Notes: generated by a model from the letters alone, not told the origin. 50,974 bases of DNA from JAPUDQ01 sp964552765 (GCA_964552765.1 CAZKIA010000002.1:1-50974), one strand, 5' to 3'; positions 16,904-23,688 are shown, counted from the stretch's first letter. Translations and numbers: made by a program.

Positions 16904-17440
16904 TTAATTGGCTTGCGACGTGCTCGACGATGAACTATCAGTTTTATCGACATCACCCCGTGGGCCACCGTGCCCATGACCGCGGCCACCCATTAATAGA
17001 TATCCATACTGCGTATCAATACCCTGAGATTTAAGCCAGGCATCTGTCGCCGTGCGCTGTTCATCCATTTTGGCTTTGCGTTGATCACGTGTGAGGTTTT
17101 GGTCTGACGTACGATTTGCCTCGCGTTCTTTTTGCAGTTCTGCTCGCTTGGTGTTCAGTGCATCGGCTTGAGCTTGGGTGAGCTTACCGCCTTTGACCAG
17201 CTGCGTTACTTGAGCTTTTACTTCAGCTTCGCGATCTGCTTGCATTTGACTATGCTGTTGGTCAAACACTGACTGGACATCGGCTTTATTGAGCTTAAAT
17301 TTGCTCGCAATTGCATCGACCAATCCCGACATACGATCTGTGCCGTTTGATGACGATGCGGCATTGGCAACACCCACACCGACAAGTCCCGCCGTACTAA
17401 TAGCCGTAACGGCTCCAATAATTGCTAAGTGTTTCTTCAT
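16904..17440 (-). CDS. Secreted helical protein with Gly/His-rich and Ser-rich tail
   Basis: The start is placed at 17440 (MKKHLAIIG) because a normal signal peptide ending VGVANA begins there; the longer reading adds 44 non-signal residues. The mature part (about 27-178) is highly charged and mostly helical (SKFKLNKADVQSVFDQQHSQ; LVKGGKLTQAQADALNTKRA), then GGRGHGHGGPRG and a Ser-rich end. The two short KL(N/T)xAxx motifs resemble repeats seen in secreted proteins of unknown function in Gram-positive bacteria. It is encoded just upstream of the two-component operon, so it could be a periplasmic partner or target. That is inference, and no enzyme motif is visible. Confidence 0.75.
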   Translation of the reverse strand: MKKHLAIIGAVTAISTAGLVGVGVANAASSSNGTDRMSGLVDAIASKFKLNKADVQSVFDQQHSQMQADREAEVKAQVTQLVKGGKLTQAQADALNTKRAELQKEREANRTSDQNLTRDQRKAKMDEQRTATDAWLKSQGIDTQYGYLLMGGRGHGHGGPRGDVDKTDSSSSSTSQAN

Positions 17441-17537
17441 AAATGATTTCTCTTTCTTATTAATGTTGTTTATGTCGCGCGTCCGCAACACCATCAATAG
17501 TAGTGCGAGATGTTGAGAGGTACCTGAATAAAACTCG

Positions 17538-18455
17538 TTATTTTCGCGTTTTAGCCGCTGTCTGGCGTTCAAGGTTGTGGTTTACTTCTGCGCCGATCAG
17601 TATAGTGAGTGCCGACAAGTTAAACCATATCATCATCACAATAATCCCGGCAAACAAACTATATGCATCACTAAAATTCGCAAAATATCGCGTATAAATA
17701 AAGAACAATCCCGACGCGACAATCCACAGCGACGTCGCCACAATCGCTCCCCAGCTGACCCAGCGCCACTTTGGGCGCGCACGATTCGGCGCATAGTGGT
17801 ACAGCGTCGCAAGGCTCATCATAACGATAGTCACGAGCAGCACCCAACGCAAGACGCTCAAGATCAATACAAAACCAGGTGAAATACCGATGCCAATCAA
17901 CCACCCTTCTGTCACTCCCATGAGCGGCACAAATATCATCAATAGCACTATGACGCTAATTGTGAGCACTAGACTCCGCAGCCTCATTTGCACAAACCCC
18001 CGCGTCTCACGCACATCATAGGCAGTATTGAGCGCCCGAATCAAGTTCTCAACAGCTCCTGATATACCCCATAGTGCGATCAGTAGCGCAATACTACCGG
18101 CGATGAGTGATGTCGATGGTTTATCGATGAGATTTGTCAGTTGTGTCGTTATCAGCGCCGCGATATCTTGTGGCAAATACGTATTGGCTGCCGCCACAAT
18201 TTCCTGTAGCTGATCTGAGTTGATAAAAAGTACCGCAATCGATACCAGAGCCACCATCATTGGGAAAAACGACAGCGTGGCAAAGTATGCGACCCCTGCC
18301 GCCAGTACACCAAGGTTTTTGTCTGACAAGGCACTTCGTGTCTCGCGAAAAACTGTCTTCCAATTACTCCATTTGAGGTCACTTGGATTATCAACATACG
18401 GCCGCAAACCGAGCATCATCATCCAGTCATTGAGCCATGTTTTTGCACGCTTCAT
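17538..18455 (-). CDS. YihY/BrkB-family inner membrane protein
   Basis: I chose the ATG at 18455 (MKRAKTWLND); TATACT at 18463-18468 lies 7 nt upstream, so the mRNA is probably leaderless, and the longer reading to 18515 would include the promoter. The 305-residue product has about six membrane segments and the family signatures LAAGVAYFATLSFFPMMVAL, WGISGAVENLIRALNTAYDV, LATLYHYAPNRARPKW and a conserved last span. The family was once called RNase BN. Its current function is unsettled (putative transport or envelope role). Confidence 0.93.
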   Translation of the reverse strand: MKRAKTWLNDWMMMLGLRPYVDNPSDLKWSNWKTVFRETRSALSDKNLGVLAAGVAYFATLSFFPMMVALVSIAVLFINSDQLQEIVAAANTYLPQDIAALITTQLTNLIDKPSTSLIAGSIALLIALWGISGAVENLIRALNTAYDVRETRGFVQMRLRSLVLTISVIVLLMIFVPLMGVTEGWLIGIGISPGFVLILSVLRWVLLVTIVMMSLATLYHYAPNRARPKWRWVSWGAIVATSLWIVASGLFFIYTRYFANFSDAYSLFAGIIVMMIWFNLSALTILIGAEVNHNLERQTAAKTRK

Positions 18456-18547
18456 GCTACATAGTATACCGGTGATACTCATACCTACACAAATCATCAG
18501 CACTACATAATCCATGCATGATGCCTAGAATTATCACCGTCAATCTG

Positions 18548-18577
18548 TTACAATCGACACTGCTTTATAAATACTAT
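18548..18577 (+). promoter_or_regulatory. Promoter upstream of the first tRNA-Met 5' fragment
   Basis: TTACAA (18548-18553) and TACTAT (18572-18577) are 18 bp apart. The start site would fall about 7 nt before the first copy of the tRNA 5' end at 18591. This is likely the original tRNA promoter. Confidence 0.6.
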
Positions 18578-18587
18578 GCAAGCATAA

Positions 18588-18893
18588 TACGGCACCATAG
18601 CCCCGCCTGTCTGGCCGACAGGACGGACAGGTCAGCTGGAGAGCCTTCAGCGTAAATAATATTGCGCCTGCGCTCTAACCAGCTCCGTACATAATAAACT
18701 GGTATAATATGCCTTGCACATTGCAGAAGCACACATACGATACGGCACCATAGCCCCGCCTGTCTGGCCGACAGGACGGACAGGTCAGCTGGAGAGCCTT
18801 CAGCGTAAATAATATTGCGCCTGCGCTCTAACCAGCTCCGTACATAATAAACTGGTATAATATGCCTTGCACATTGCAGAAGCACACATACGA
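18588..18893 (+). repeat. Two tandem 153-bp units carrying tRNA-Met fragments
   Basis: Units 18588-18740 and 18741-18893 are essentially identical, and a third start of the unit is the real tRNA (18894). Each unit contains the tRNA 5' end (GGCACCATAG), a GC-rich hairpin (CCTGTC-TGGCC-GACAGG), a D-arm-like TCAGCTGGAGAGC, an 18-nt segment antisense to the tRNA (18667-18684 and 18820-18837), and a TATAAT box (18702-18707 and 18855-18860) with an upstream TG. A minus-strand reading frame across the units is a product of the repeat, not a gene. No other gene lies between 18456 and 18896. Confidence 0.93.
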
Positions 18894-18896
18894 TAC

Positions 18897-18973
18897 GGCA
18901 CCATAGCTCAGCTGGTTAGAGCGCAGGACTCATAAGCCTGAGGTCGGTAGTTCAAGCCTACCTGGTGCTACCA
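18897..18973 (+). tRNA. tRNA-Met (CAU), elongator
   Basis: This 77-nt tRNA has encoded CCA. The acceptor stem is GGCACCA/TGGTGCT, the anticodon CAT is at 18931-18933 in the loop CTCATAA, and the T arm includes GTTCAAG. One anticodon-stem pair (31-39) is A-G. CAU could also be Ile2, but the tRNA at 22618 fits Ile2 better, so this is called elongator Met. Confidence 0.9.
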
Positions 18974-18974
18974 C

Positions 18975-19005
18975 GAAAAGAGCCGGTCATCATGACCGGC
19001 TTTTC
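18975..19005. terminator. Bidirectional terminator after tRNA-Met
   Basis: GAAAAGAGCCGGTCAT and its mirror CATGACCGGCTTTTC form a long GC-rich stem with a T-run on each strand. It also ends the small minus-strand gene 19015-19149. Confidence 0.9.
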
Positions 19006-19014
19006 TCGTACCCT

Positions 19015-19149
19015 CTACTCCTCGGCTGTCATTTCAAGCGCGAGTGCGCGACGAGCGATGAATGACTGGATTTCTTCGTTGCTGCGAACTCGATTCCATG
19101 TCTCCAAGATAGTTTGTGATAATGCGGTTTCTGTTTGTGTTTCTGTCAT
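19015..19149 (-). CDS. Small protein of 44 residues, unknown
   Basis: The frame encodes MTETQTETAL followed by SQTILETWNRVRSNEEIQSF and a charged helical end IARRALALEMTAEE. No family is recognised; it looks like a small amphipathic helical, acidic protein without signal peptide. The main support is its context: a near-consensus promoter (TTGACA-17-TATGAT) lies 37 nt upstream and a strong terminator starts 10 bp after its stop, so the unit is a complete small transcript. The Shine-Dalgarno sequence is weak (AGAAAG). It could instead be an RNA with an incidental frame. Confidence 0.6.
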   Translation of the reverse strand: MTETQTETALSQTILETWNRVRSNEEIQSFIARRALALEMTAEE

Positions 19150-19186
19150 AGTGGACTTTCTATATGTTTTATTTGGTTATATATAC

Positions 19187-19215
19187 ATCATAGCAAAAAG
19201 CTTATGTTTTGTCAA
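19187..19215 (-). promoter_or_regulatory. Near-consensus promoter of the 44-residue gene
   Basis: On the minus strand TTGACA (19210-19215) and TATGAT (19187-19192) are 17 bp apart. It gives a leader of about 30 nt before the ATG at 19149. Confidence 0.85.
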
Positions 19216-19317
19216 TACTTTATATCATCTTTTTCGTAAATTGCCATTACCACTTTGACGACAGAGTGGTATCTGTGGTATATAGTGAGATGGAGAATAA
19301 TCTAAAAAACCAAAATC

Positions 19318-20040
19318 ATGCTGACTCACCCATACAATTCACTCTGGAGCGTTTTTGCCCTCCTACTCGCGCTGGCGATCACCCACGCGACCTTTCAGCT
19401 GGGCGTCAGTGTGTTGACACTACTGAGCGGTCATAGTCTCGGCAGAAAGCGTTCACTGCGGCGACTTTTTATGCTAAATCTGGCTTACGTGACGGGTAGT
19501 TTCGTAATGACGATGCTCCTACTTGGAGCGCTGCTTACGGTTGCATTCACCTATATGTACGAGATCGAACCGCACGCTTGGATGATATTTGTGGTAGTGT
19601 CGTGTATCATCGCCGCCGGTATCATGACTCGGTATTATCGTCGGGGCAAAGGAACAGTGCTGTGGCTGCCTCGCTCTGCAGCAAACTACCTAGCCGATCG
19701 AGCAAGGCGTACAAAAAATGTATTTGAAGCCGGCATCCTCGGTGGCGCTGCGGTACTTGCTGAATTACCGTTTACTATTGTGCCTCTAATGTGCGCCGCG
19801 TACCTAATGATGGTATTTATCGCGCCGGTCAATCACCTAGCGATCATGAGTACTTATAGTTTGATCGTTGTCTCGCCGCTGATCCTCATCACCGTGCTAA
19901 TTGCTGGCGGTCATCGACTCAGCACTATCCAGCGTTGGCGCGAAGAAAACAAATCGTTTTTGCAGTATGCGGCCGCTACACTTTTGCTCGCTATCGCACT
20001 CTACGTTGCAATATTTTATGTCTCAGGAGGATCAGTATGA
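19318..20040 (+). CDS. Six-span membrane protein, unknown (transporter-like)
   Basis: The 240-residue product has about six hydrophobic segments, a basic loop (GHSLGRKRSLRRLF) and a central charged loop (RSAANYLADRARRTKN). After it comes GILGGAAVLAELPFTIVPLM, a Gly/Pro-rich span reminiscent of LysE/CcdA-type small transporters; I cannot assign a family. Its stop overlaps the ATG of the ATP-cone gene (ATGA), and a flavoprotein follows, so the three form one operon. A redox-linked membrane function is possible, but no Cys pair is visible in the membrane segments. The start lacks a well-spaced Shine-Dalgarno sequence. Confidence 0.75.
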   Translation: MLTHPYNSLWSVFALLLALAITHATFQLGVSVLTLLSGHSLGRKRSLRRLFMLNLAYVTGSFVMTMLLLGALLTVAFTYMYEIEPHAWMIFVVVSCIIAAGIMTRYYRRGKGTVLWLPRSAANYLADRARRTKNVFEAGILGGAAVLAELPFTIVPLMCAAYLMMVFIAPVNHLAIMSTYSLIVVSPLILITVLIAGGHRLSTIQRWREENKSFLQYAAATLLLAIALYVAIFYVSGGSV

Positions 20041-20315
20041 CACAAACCTATGTTGTCCGGCAGGGCACACACAACAGCGAAGCATTTAACCCCGTAAAGC
20101 TTCATAGCAGCATATTATGGGCCTGTATGGCAGTACGAGCCTATGAGGGTGAAGCCCATGCAGCAGCCGAACATGTTTGCAAAAATGTTATCGATTGGCT
20201 CGATGAAAAAACCGAGGTAACAAGTGCCGACATACAACGGGTATCAACCAGCTTTTTAAAGACCTATCACCCAGAAGCAGCCTACATGTACCAACAACAC
20301 AATCTAATACTCTAA
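20037..20315 (+). CDS. Standalone ATP-cone domain protein
   Basis: The 92-residue protein is almost entirely one ATP-cone domain: VVRQGTHNSEAFNPVKLHSS, then VCKNVIDWLDEKTEVTSADI and FLKTYHPEAAYMYQQH. ATP cones bind ATP/dATP and usually sit at the N-terminus of ribonucleotide reductases or in NrdR, where they sense nucleotides. Here no reductase or DNA-binding domain is attached. AGGAGG precedes the ATG by 6 nt, and translation is coupled to the membrane-protein gene by a 4-bp overlap. The flavoprotein gene starts 12 bp later. It may give nucleotide-dependent control to the operon partners (inference). Confidence 0.88.
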   Translation: MTQTYVVRQGTHNSEAFNPVKLHSSILWACMAVRAYEGEAHAAAEHVCKNVIDWLDEKTEVTSADIQRVSTSFLKTYHPEAAYMYQQHNLIL

Positions 20316-20327
20316 AGGGGCACCCAC

Positions 20328-21707
20328 GTGGCAAAAAAACAAACATATGATTTTGATCTCATCGTGATCGGCTCGGGTGCTGGCGGCAGCGTAGCGGCGG
20401 ATATTGCCGCACGTGCTGGCAAACGCGTAGCAATTGTAGAGGCCGATGTACTGGGCGGCGAATGCCCTAACTACGGCTGTATTCCTACAAAGGCACTATT
20501 ACATGCTGCTCAAACTTACGACAGCGCTCGGGGTGCAGAAAAATTCGGTATACGGCTGAGTGCCATGGGCTACAATTATCCATCAATCAAAGCCTGGAAA
20601 GACACTGCCGTACGCCGAACCGGTACAAGCGACAGCGAGAAATATTATCGTTCGCAAAATATCACGCTCCTACGCGGCAAAGCTCATTTTTTGAGCCCGC
20701 ACGAGATCACTGTCAATCGTCGCCATGTGAGTGGGAATTACTTTTTGATCGCGACAGGCTCTGTCATGCATCCACCAGAGATCACTGGACTCGACAAGGT
20801 CGATTACTTAACGTCTCGCAGCATCCTGGATATCATCCGGGCGCCAAAATCACTCTGCATCATAGGCGCGGGATCAACAGGGTGTGAATTTGCCGAATTA
20901 TTTGCGACCTTTGGTACCAAAGTCACGATTATTGATATCGCTCAACGAGTCTTGCCTAGTGAAGATGAAGAAACCAGCGCCATCGTAGAGTCACACATGA
21001 CAAAACAGCGCGGCATACGCATCCTCACCAAAGCAAAAGTTATATCAGTAGCCACAGACGGCCCAATGACACGAATCACCTATTTGCGCGGAGGTGAACA
21101 GCACACCCTCAAGGCCGAAAAACTATTAGTCACGACCAACAAAACGCCAAATACCGACCTAGGCCTCGAAAATGCCGGTGTACAGTACTCGCACCGTGGC
21201 ATTGATGTAAATGAGCACCTGCAGACATCGGTGCCTCATATTTATGCCGCTGGTGACGTACTGGGGCGCTACATGTACACACATGTCGGTGTATATGAGA
21301 GCCGGGTTGTGGCCAATAACATATTGCGCAAACACAAAGTCGCAACTGACTACCGAGCAGTACCACGAGTGACGTTTATCACTCCTGAAGTCGCCTCGGT
21401 CGGTCTCACCGAGTCAGACTGTTTGCGACGTGACCTAGAGAAAAAGGTCGCCATTGCCCCGCTCAATATCATATCGCGCTCAAACGTCACCGATAAACGC
21501 GAGGGCTTCTGCAAAGTTATCACAGATCGCAATGGTATATTGATCGGCGGCACTGTTGTTGGCCCTCATGCCGGCGAAATCATTCACGAACTAACCCTTG
21601 CTATCCAGTATGGCCTGACAAGCGCCGAAGTCGCCAATGCCCTGCACGCATTCCCGAGCTGGAGTGAGATCGTACGGGTAGCGTGTAGCAAAATTCGAGT
21701 GAAATAG
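20328..21707 (+). CDS. FAD-dependent pyridine nucleotide-disulfide oxidoreductase (MerA/Lpd-like)
   Basis: The start is GTG at 20328 with AAAGGGG upstream. The 459-residue class I flavoprotein has the FAD dinucleotide fold (IVIGSGAGGSVAA, 12-24), the redox-active disulfide GGECPNYGCIPTKALL, the NAD(P)H fold (CIIGAGSTGCEFAELF), the ATG motif (LIATGS) and the second FAD motif (IYAAGDVLG). The C-terminal dimer domain has HAFPSWSE, where dihydrolipoamide dehydrogenase has HAHPTxSE. The catalytic His before Pro is Phe, so lipoamide activity is unlikely. The N-terminal HMA domain of MerA is absent. It probably reduces another disulfide, quinone or metal-related substrate. It is the third gene of the operon. 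Confidence 0.93.
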   Translation: MAKKQTYDFDLIVIGSGAGGSVAADIAARAGKRVAIVEADVLGGECPNYGCIPTKALLHAAQTYDSARGAEKFGIRLSAMGYNYPSIKAWKDTAVRRTGTSDSEKYYRSQNITLLRGKAHFLSPHEITVNRRHVSGNYFLIATGSVMHPPEITGLDKVDYLTSRSILDIIRAPKSLCIIGAGSTGCEFAELFATFGTKVTIIDIAQRVLPSEDEETSAIVESHMTKQRGIRILTKAKVISVATDGPMTRITYLRGGEQHTLKAEKLLVTTNKTPNTDLGLENAGVQYSHRGIDVNEHLQTSVPHIYAAGDVLGRYMYTHVGVYESRVVANNILRKHKVATDYRAVPRVTFITPEVASVGLTESDCLRRDLEKKVAIAPLNIISRSNVTDKREGFCKVITDRNGILIGGTVVGPHAGEIIHELTLAIQYGLTSAEVANALHAFPSWSEIVRVACSKIRVK

Positions 21708-21738
21708 CGTAGAGTTTGGAATTAATGTAACACCCACG

Positions 21739-21762
21739 AAAAAAGACCACTTTCGTGATCTT
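21739..21762 (-). terminator. Terminator of tRNA-fMet
   Basis: On the minus strand GATCAC-GAAA-GTGGTC is followed by TTTTTT. It lies just past the tRNA CCA end. Confidence 0.88.
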
Positions 21763-21769
21763 CATTCCT

Positions 21770-21847
21770 TGGTAGCGGGGAGAGGATTTGAACCTCTGAC
21801 CTCTTGGTTATGAGCCAAGCGAGCTGACCAGACTGCTCCACCCCGCG
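21770..21847 (-). tRNA. Initiator tRNA-fMet (CAU)
   Basis: This 78-nt tRNA has encoded CCA and starts with CGCGGGG facing CCCCGCT, leaving position 1 unpaired (C-U). That unpaired first position is the mark of bacterial initiators. The D arm has GGAGCAGTCTGG, the anticodon is CAT in CTCATAA, and the T arm has GGTTCAAATCC. The anticodon stem has only two G-C pairs next to the loop; the third is U-A, where initiators usually have three. Confidence 0.95.
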
Positions 21848-21950
21848 ATATTACCAATTTCTGATCTGTATAATGTGCCTTGCGACATAACCAATGAGGC
21901 TATGAGCGATTACTGACGAGAAGGAGCTGACCAGACTGCTCCACCCCGCG
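21848..21950 (-). repeat. 103-bp insertion repeating the fMet 5' end
   Basis: Positions 21924-21950 repeat exactly the first 27 nt of tRNA-fMet (21821-21847), in the same orientation and upstream of the tRNA. Between the copies lies an inverted anticodon-arm-like piece (CATAACCAATGAGG on the plus strand, 21884-21900 region) and GTATAATGTGCCTTGC, a near match to the motif in the tRNA-Met repeats. Confidence 0.92.
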
Positions 21951-21957
21951 TCGTCAA

Positions 21958-21987
21958 AATATAGCAGTGCTAATTTTGTTTTGTAAA
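21958..21987 (-). promoter_or_regulatory. Promoter just before the truncated fMet copy
   Basis: TTTACA (21982-21987) and TATATT (21958-21963) are 18 bp apart on the minus strand. The start would be 1-2 nt before the truncated tRNA copy, so this is probably the ancestral fMet promoter. Confidence 0.7.
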
Positions 21988-22041
21988 GTAGCAAAGTGCT
22001 CCCGATACATTATCACATCTGTTACGAGGTGGTCAAGCGTA

Positions 22042-22440
22042 CTATCTGCCGAAGAAAAATTGCATCCACTTGGCGAAGTTACTTTGCGGCAGTTTAACTG
22101 GGGTAACTGTCGATGACGCCGTCGGTGTTTTTGCTTGCGGTGGCAAGATGATTACTTTTTCTCCTTCGCTTGATTTGCCTAGCTTTGCCCGAGCCGTCAA
22201 CTCTTGGTATTCGGGACTTTTTAGATATTGCTGCTGGAGCTTGAGGGTTTCTGTCTCGATCTCGGCAATAGCGATCTCCTGCTTCATCCGATCAACACGC
22301 TGTTGCAGTACGAAATTGTATTGTAGCGTCTCGACCGTATTCCAAATACTTGCAAGCACAATAATAGAGGCGACGAGCAACACCCCATTGTTCAGTGTGG
22401 CATATCGTTTGTACAAGCGTGAAAGATGGAGAGTATTCAT
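22042..22440 (-). CDS. FtsB/DivIC-like septum formation initiator protein
   Basis: The 132-residue bitopic protein has one membrane segment (about 19-38), then a coiled coil (LQYNFVLQQRVDRMKQEIAI onward) and the family end: YQELTARAKLGKSSEGEKVIILPP. A Pro/Thr/Ser linker and a C-terminal aromatic patch (KWMQFFFGR) follow. FtsB/DivIC proteins bridge early and late divisome components through extracytoplasmic coiled coils. TATACT lies 19 nt before the ATG and no Shine-Dalgarno sequence is clear. The gene lies between two tRNA loci and has no operon partner. Confidence 0.88.
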   Translation of the reverse strand: MNTLHLSRLYKRYATLNNGVLLVASIIVLASIWNTVETLQYNFVLQQRVDRMKQEIAIAEIETETLKLQQQYLKSPEYQELTARAKLGKSSEGEKVIILPPQAKTPTASSTVTPVKLPQSNFAKWMQFFFGR

Positions 22441-22560
22441 AATGCTAATTCTTATCTAGAGTATATCAGCCTCGAGCTCATAAAATCCACACAACATCAG
22501 TTGATATACGGATATTCACCTGAAGATACTTAGGAGATTTTACTCTCTCGTGACGACTGT

Positions 22561-22566
22561 TATAAT
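22561..22566 (+). promoter_or_regulatory. -10 box of tRNA-Ile2
   Basis: A perfect TATAAT lies 51 bp before the tRNA; no good -35 is seen. The leader contains a small hairpin (AGCGTA-CCATA-TACGCT, 22592-22608). Confidence 0.5.
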
Positions 22567-22617
22567 ACCTATAGCAGATATTCTGTTACCGAGCGTACCA
22601 TATACGCTAAAAACTAT

Positions 22618-22693
22618 GGGGCTGTAGCTCATCGGTTAGAGCAGGCGGCTCATAACCACTTGGTAGAAGGTTCGATTCCTTCCAGCCCCACCA
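22618..22693 (+). tRNA. tRNA-Ile2 (CAU, lysidine-modified)
   Basis: This 76-nt tRNA has encoded CCA, acceptor GGGGCTG/CAGCCCC and anticodon CAT in CTCATAA. The block AGCAGGCGGCTCATAACC..CTTGGT is typical of bacterial Ile2 rather than Met. It has one mismatch (C-A) in the anticodon stem. It is the expected TilS substrate. Confidence 0.88.
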
Positions 22694-22709
22694 CTGTAGC
22701 ATAAGCAAC

Positions 22710-22739
22710 AAAAACGACCCTTCTGATAGGGTCGTTTTT
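22710..22739. terminator. Bidirectional terminator
   Basis: AAAAACGACCC-TTCTGATA-GGGTCGTTTTT is a perfect stem with U-tracts on both strands. It ends tRNA-Ile2 and the YggT-family gene. Confidence 0.92.
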
Positions 22740-22752
22740 AGTATAAATGTTC

Positions 22753-23154
22753 TTAGGCGTCTGGATGATTACTATTAAGCGTAAAGAGCTTGGCAATTCC
22801 CCAGCCTACGAGTGCGTAGATAAGGATTGCAACGAGTGTGCTGACTTCAAAGTACGACACACCATAGCTTGGTGTGTAGCTAAACATTCCAAAGAATGGA
22901 GCGGCAAATACACCACTGAGTGCGTAGATAAAGTCTACAAAGCCATTACCTGCATTTGCACCGAGGAGCTGCAGTACAAGTCGTAGTACTAATAGTACGA
23001 TGATAAACCCAACAATATACCAAACAACACGCTGTGCGACGATACTTGTTGGTGCAGCTGATACCTCGCGGACCGTCTGACGCTGGACGTTTGTATCACC
23101 TACTTGGGTATCAGTTGTGCGTACTTCTTTGGTTTCCTGTACTTCATCTGCCAT
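22753..23154 (-). CDS. YggT-family membrane protein
   Basis: The 133-residue protein has a charged N-terminal region of about 40 residues (many Thr/Glu/Val) and two main hydrophobic parts (about 42-64 and 105-124). The first carries VVWYIVGFIIVLLVLRLVLQ and the adjacent GANAGNGFVDFIYALSGVFA-P segment, which is the YggT hallmark. YggT proteins lie near division and envelope genes and have been linked to osmotic tolerance; the molecular function is not settled. AGGGAGA precedes the ATG. The N-terminal extension is longer than usual. Confidence 0.85.
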   Translation of the reverse strand: MADEVQETKEVRTTDTQVGDTNVQRQTVREVSAAPTSIVAQRVVWYIVGFIIVLLVLRLVLQLLGANAGNGFVDFIYALSGVFAAPFFGMFSYTPSYGVSYFEVSTLVAILIYALVGWGIAKLFTLNSNHPDA

Positions 23155-23231
23155 GTCGATTCTCCCTTAGATATACCGTAAGTATACCATTGATGACACG
23201 AAAAAGTGTGAGCTAGCCAACAATCACCCCA

Positions 23232-23651
23232 CTAAAATAGTCGGCCTTCTTCATGAGCCGCCTCAATCTCAGGATGAGGATCATCGGGTTCAGGCCAATC
23301 TTCACGGACTTGTGCAAGAGTTGCCTCTTTGTCGTAGGGTGGTGGTGCCGCGGCTTCTCGCCGCGCGACCTCTTCTGGAGAATTAACCATACCTGAAAGG
23401 GTCTTATTACGATAGCCATCAATGATAGCTGCGAGGCTGGCGGCATCTTCTGGACTACGTGGTTCATGACCGCTGAGACCGAATTGTATACCTATATCCG
23501 CTATCGCTTTCTGACGAGCTTTGCGCCGTGGGTCAATAATCTTTTGCGCTTCAGGACTGAGCGTGTCCCACGCCTCACTATCTAGCGGGCGCCGTTGACC
23601 ACCGAGGTCATCCCACGCTGTTACTTCTGCATTTGGCTGAAAGGCTGTCAT
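23232..23651 (-). CDS. Unknown acidic cytoplasmic protein of 139 residues
   Basis: The start is at 23651 (MTAFQPNAEV) because the promoter -10 TAATAT lies 8 nt upstream, making the mRNA leaderless; the longer reading would begin inside the promoter. The product is hydrophilic and rich in Glu, Asp, Ala and Pro (DPRRKARQKAIADIGIQFGL; APPPYDKEATLAQVREDWPE). It has no signal peptide, membrane segment or recognised motif. It is a single-gene unit with its own consensus promoter. I do not recognise the family. Confidence 0.72.
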   Translation of the reverse strand: MTAFQPNAEVTAWDDLGGQRRPLDSEAWDTLSPEAQKIIDPRRKARQKAIADIGIQFGLSGHEPRSPEDAASLAAIIDGYRNKTLSGMVNSPEEVARREAAAPPPYDKEATLAQVREDWPEPDDPHPEIEAAHEEGRLF

Positions 23652-23659
23652 GTAACTGC

Positions 23660-23688
23660 ATATTAGCATAAACATGAATATTTGTCAA
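23660..23688 (-). promoter_or_regulatory. Consensus promoter of the 139-residue gene (leaderless)
   Basis: TTGACA (23683-23688) and TAATAT (23660-23665) are 17 bp apart on the minus strand, and the ATG follows the -10 by 8 nt. This is the clearest promoter with leaderless geometry in the window. Confidence 0.88.

Noticed and set aside
18574..18885. Minus-strand reading frame with two identical halves
   Set aside because: It is generated by the 153-bp tandem units that contain tRNA pieces; no ribosome site or promoter supports it.
21965..21995. CIRCE-like half sites near the fMet promoter (TTAGCACT, GAGCACTTT)
   Set aside because: The halves are not in inverted N9 arrangement, so HrcA binding is not supported.
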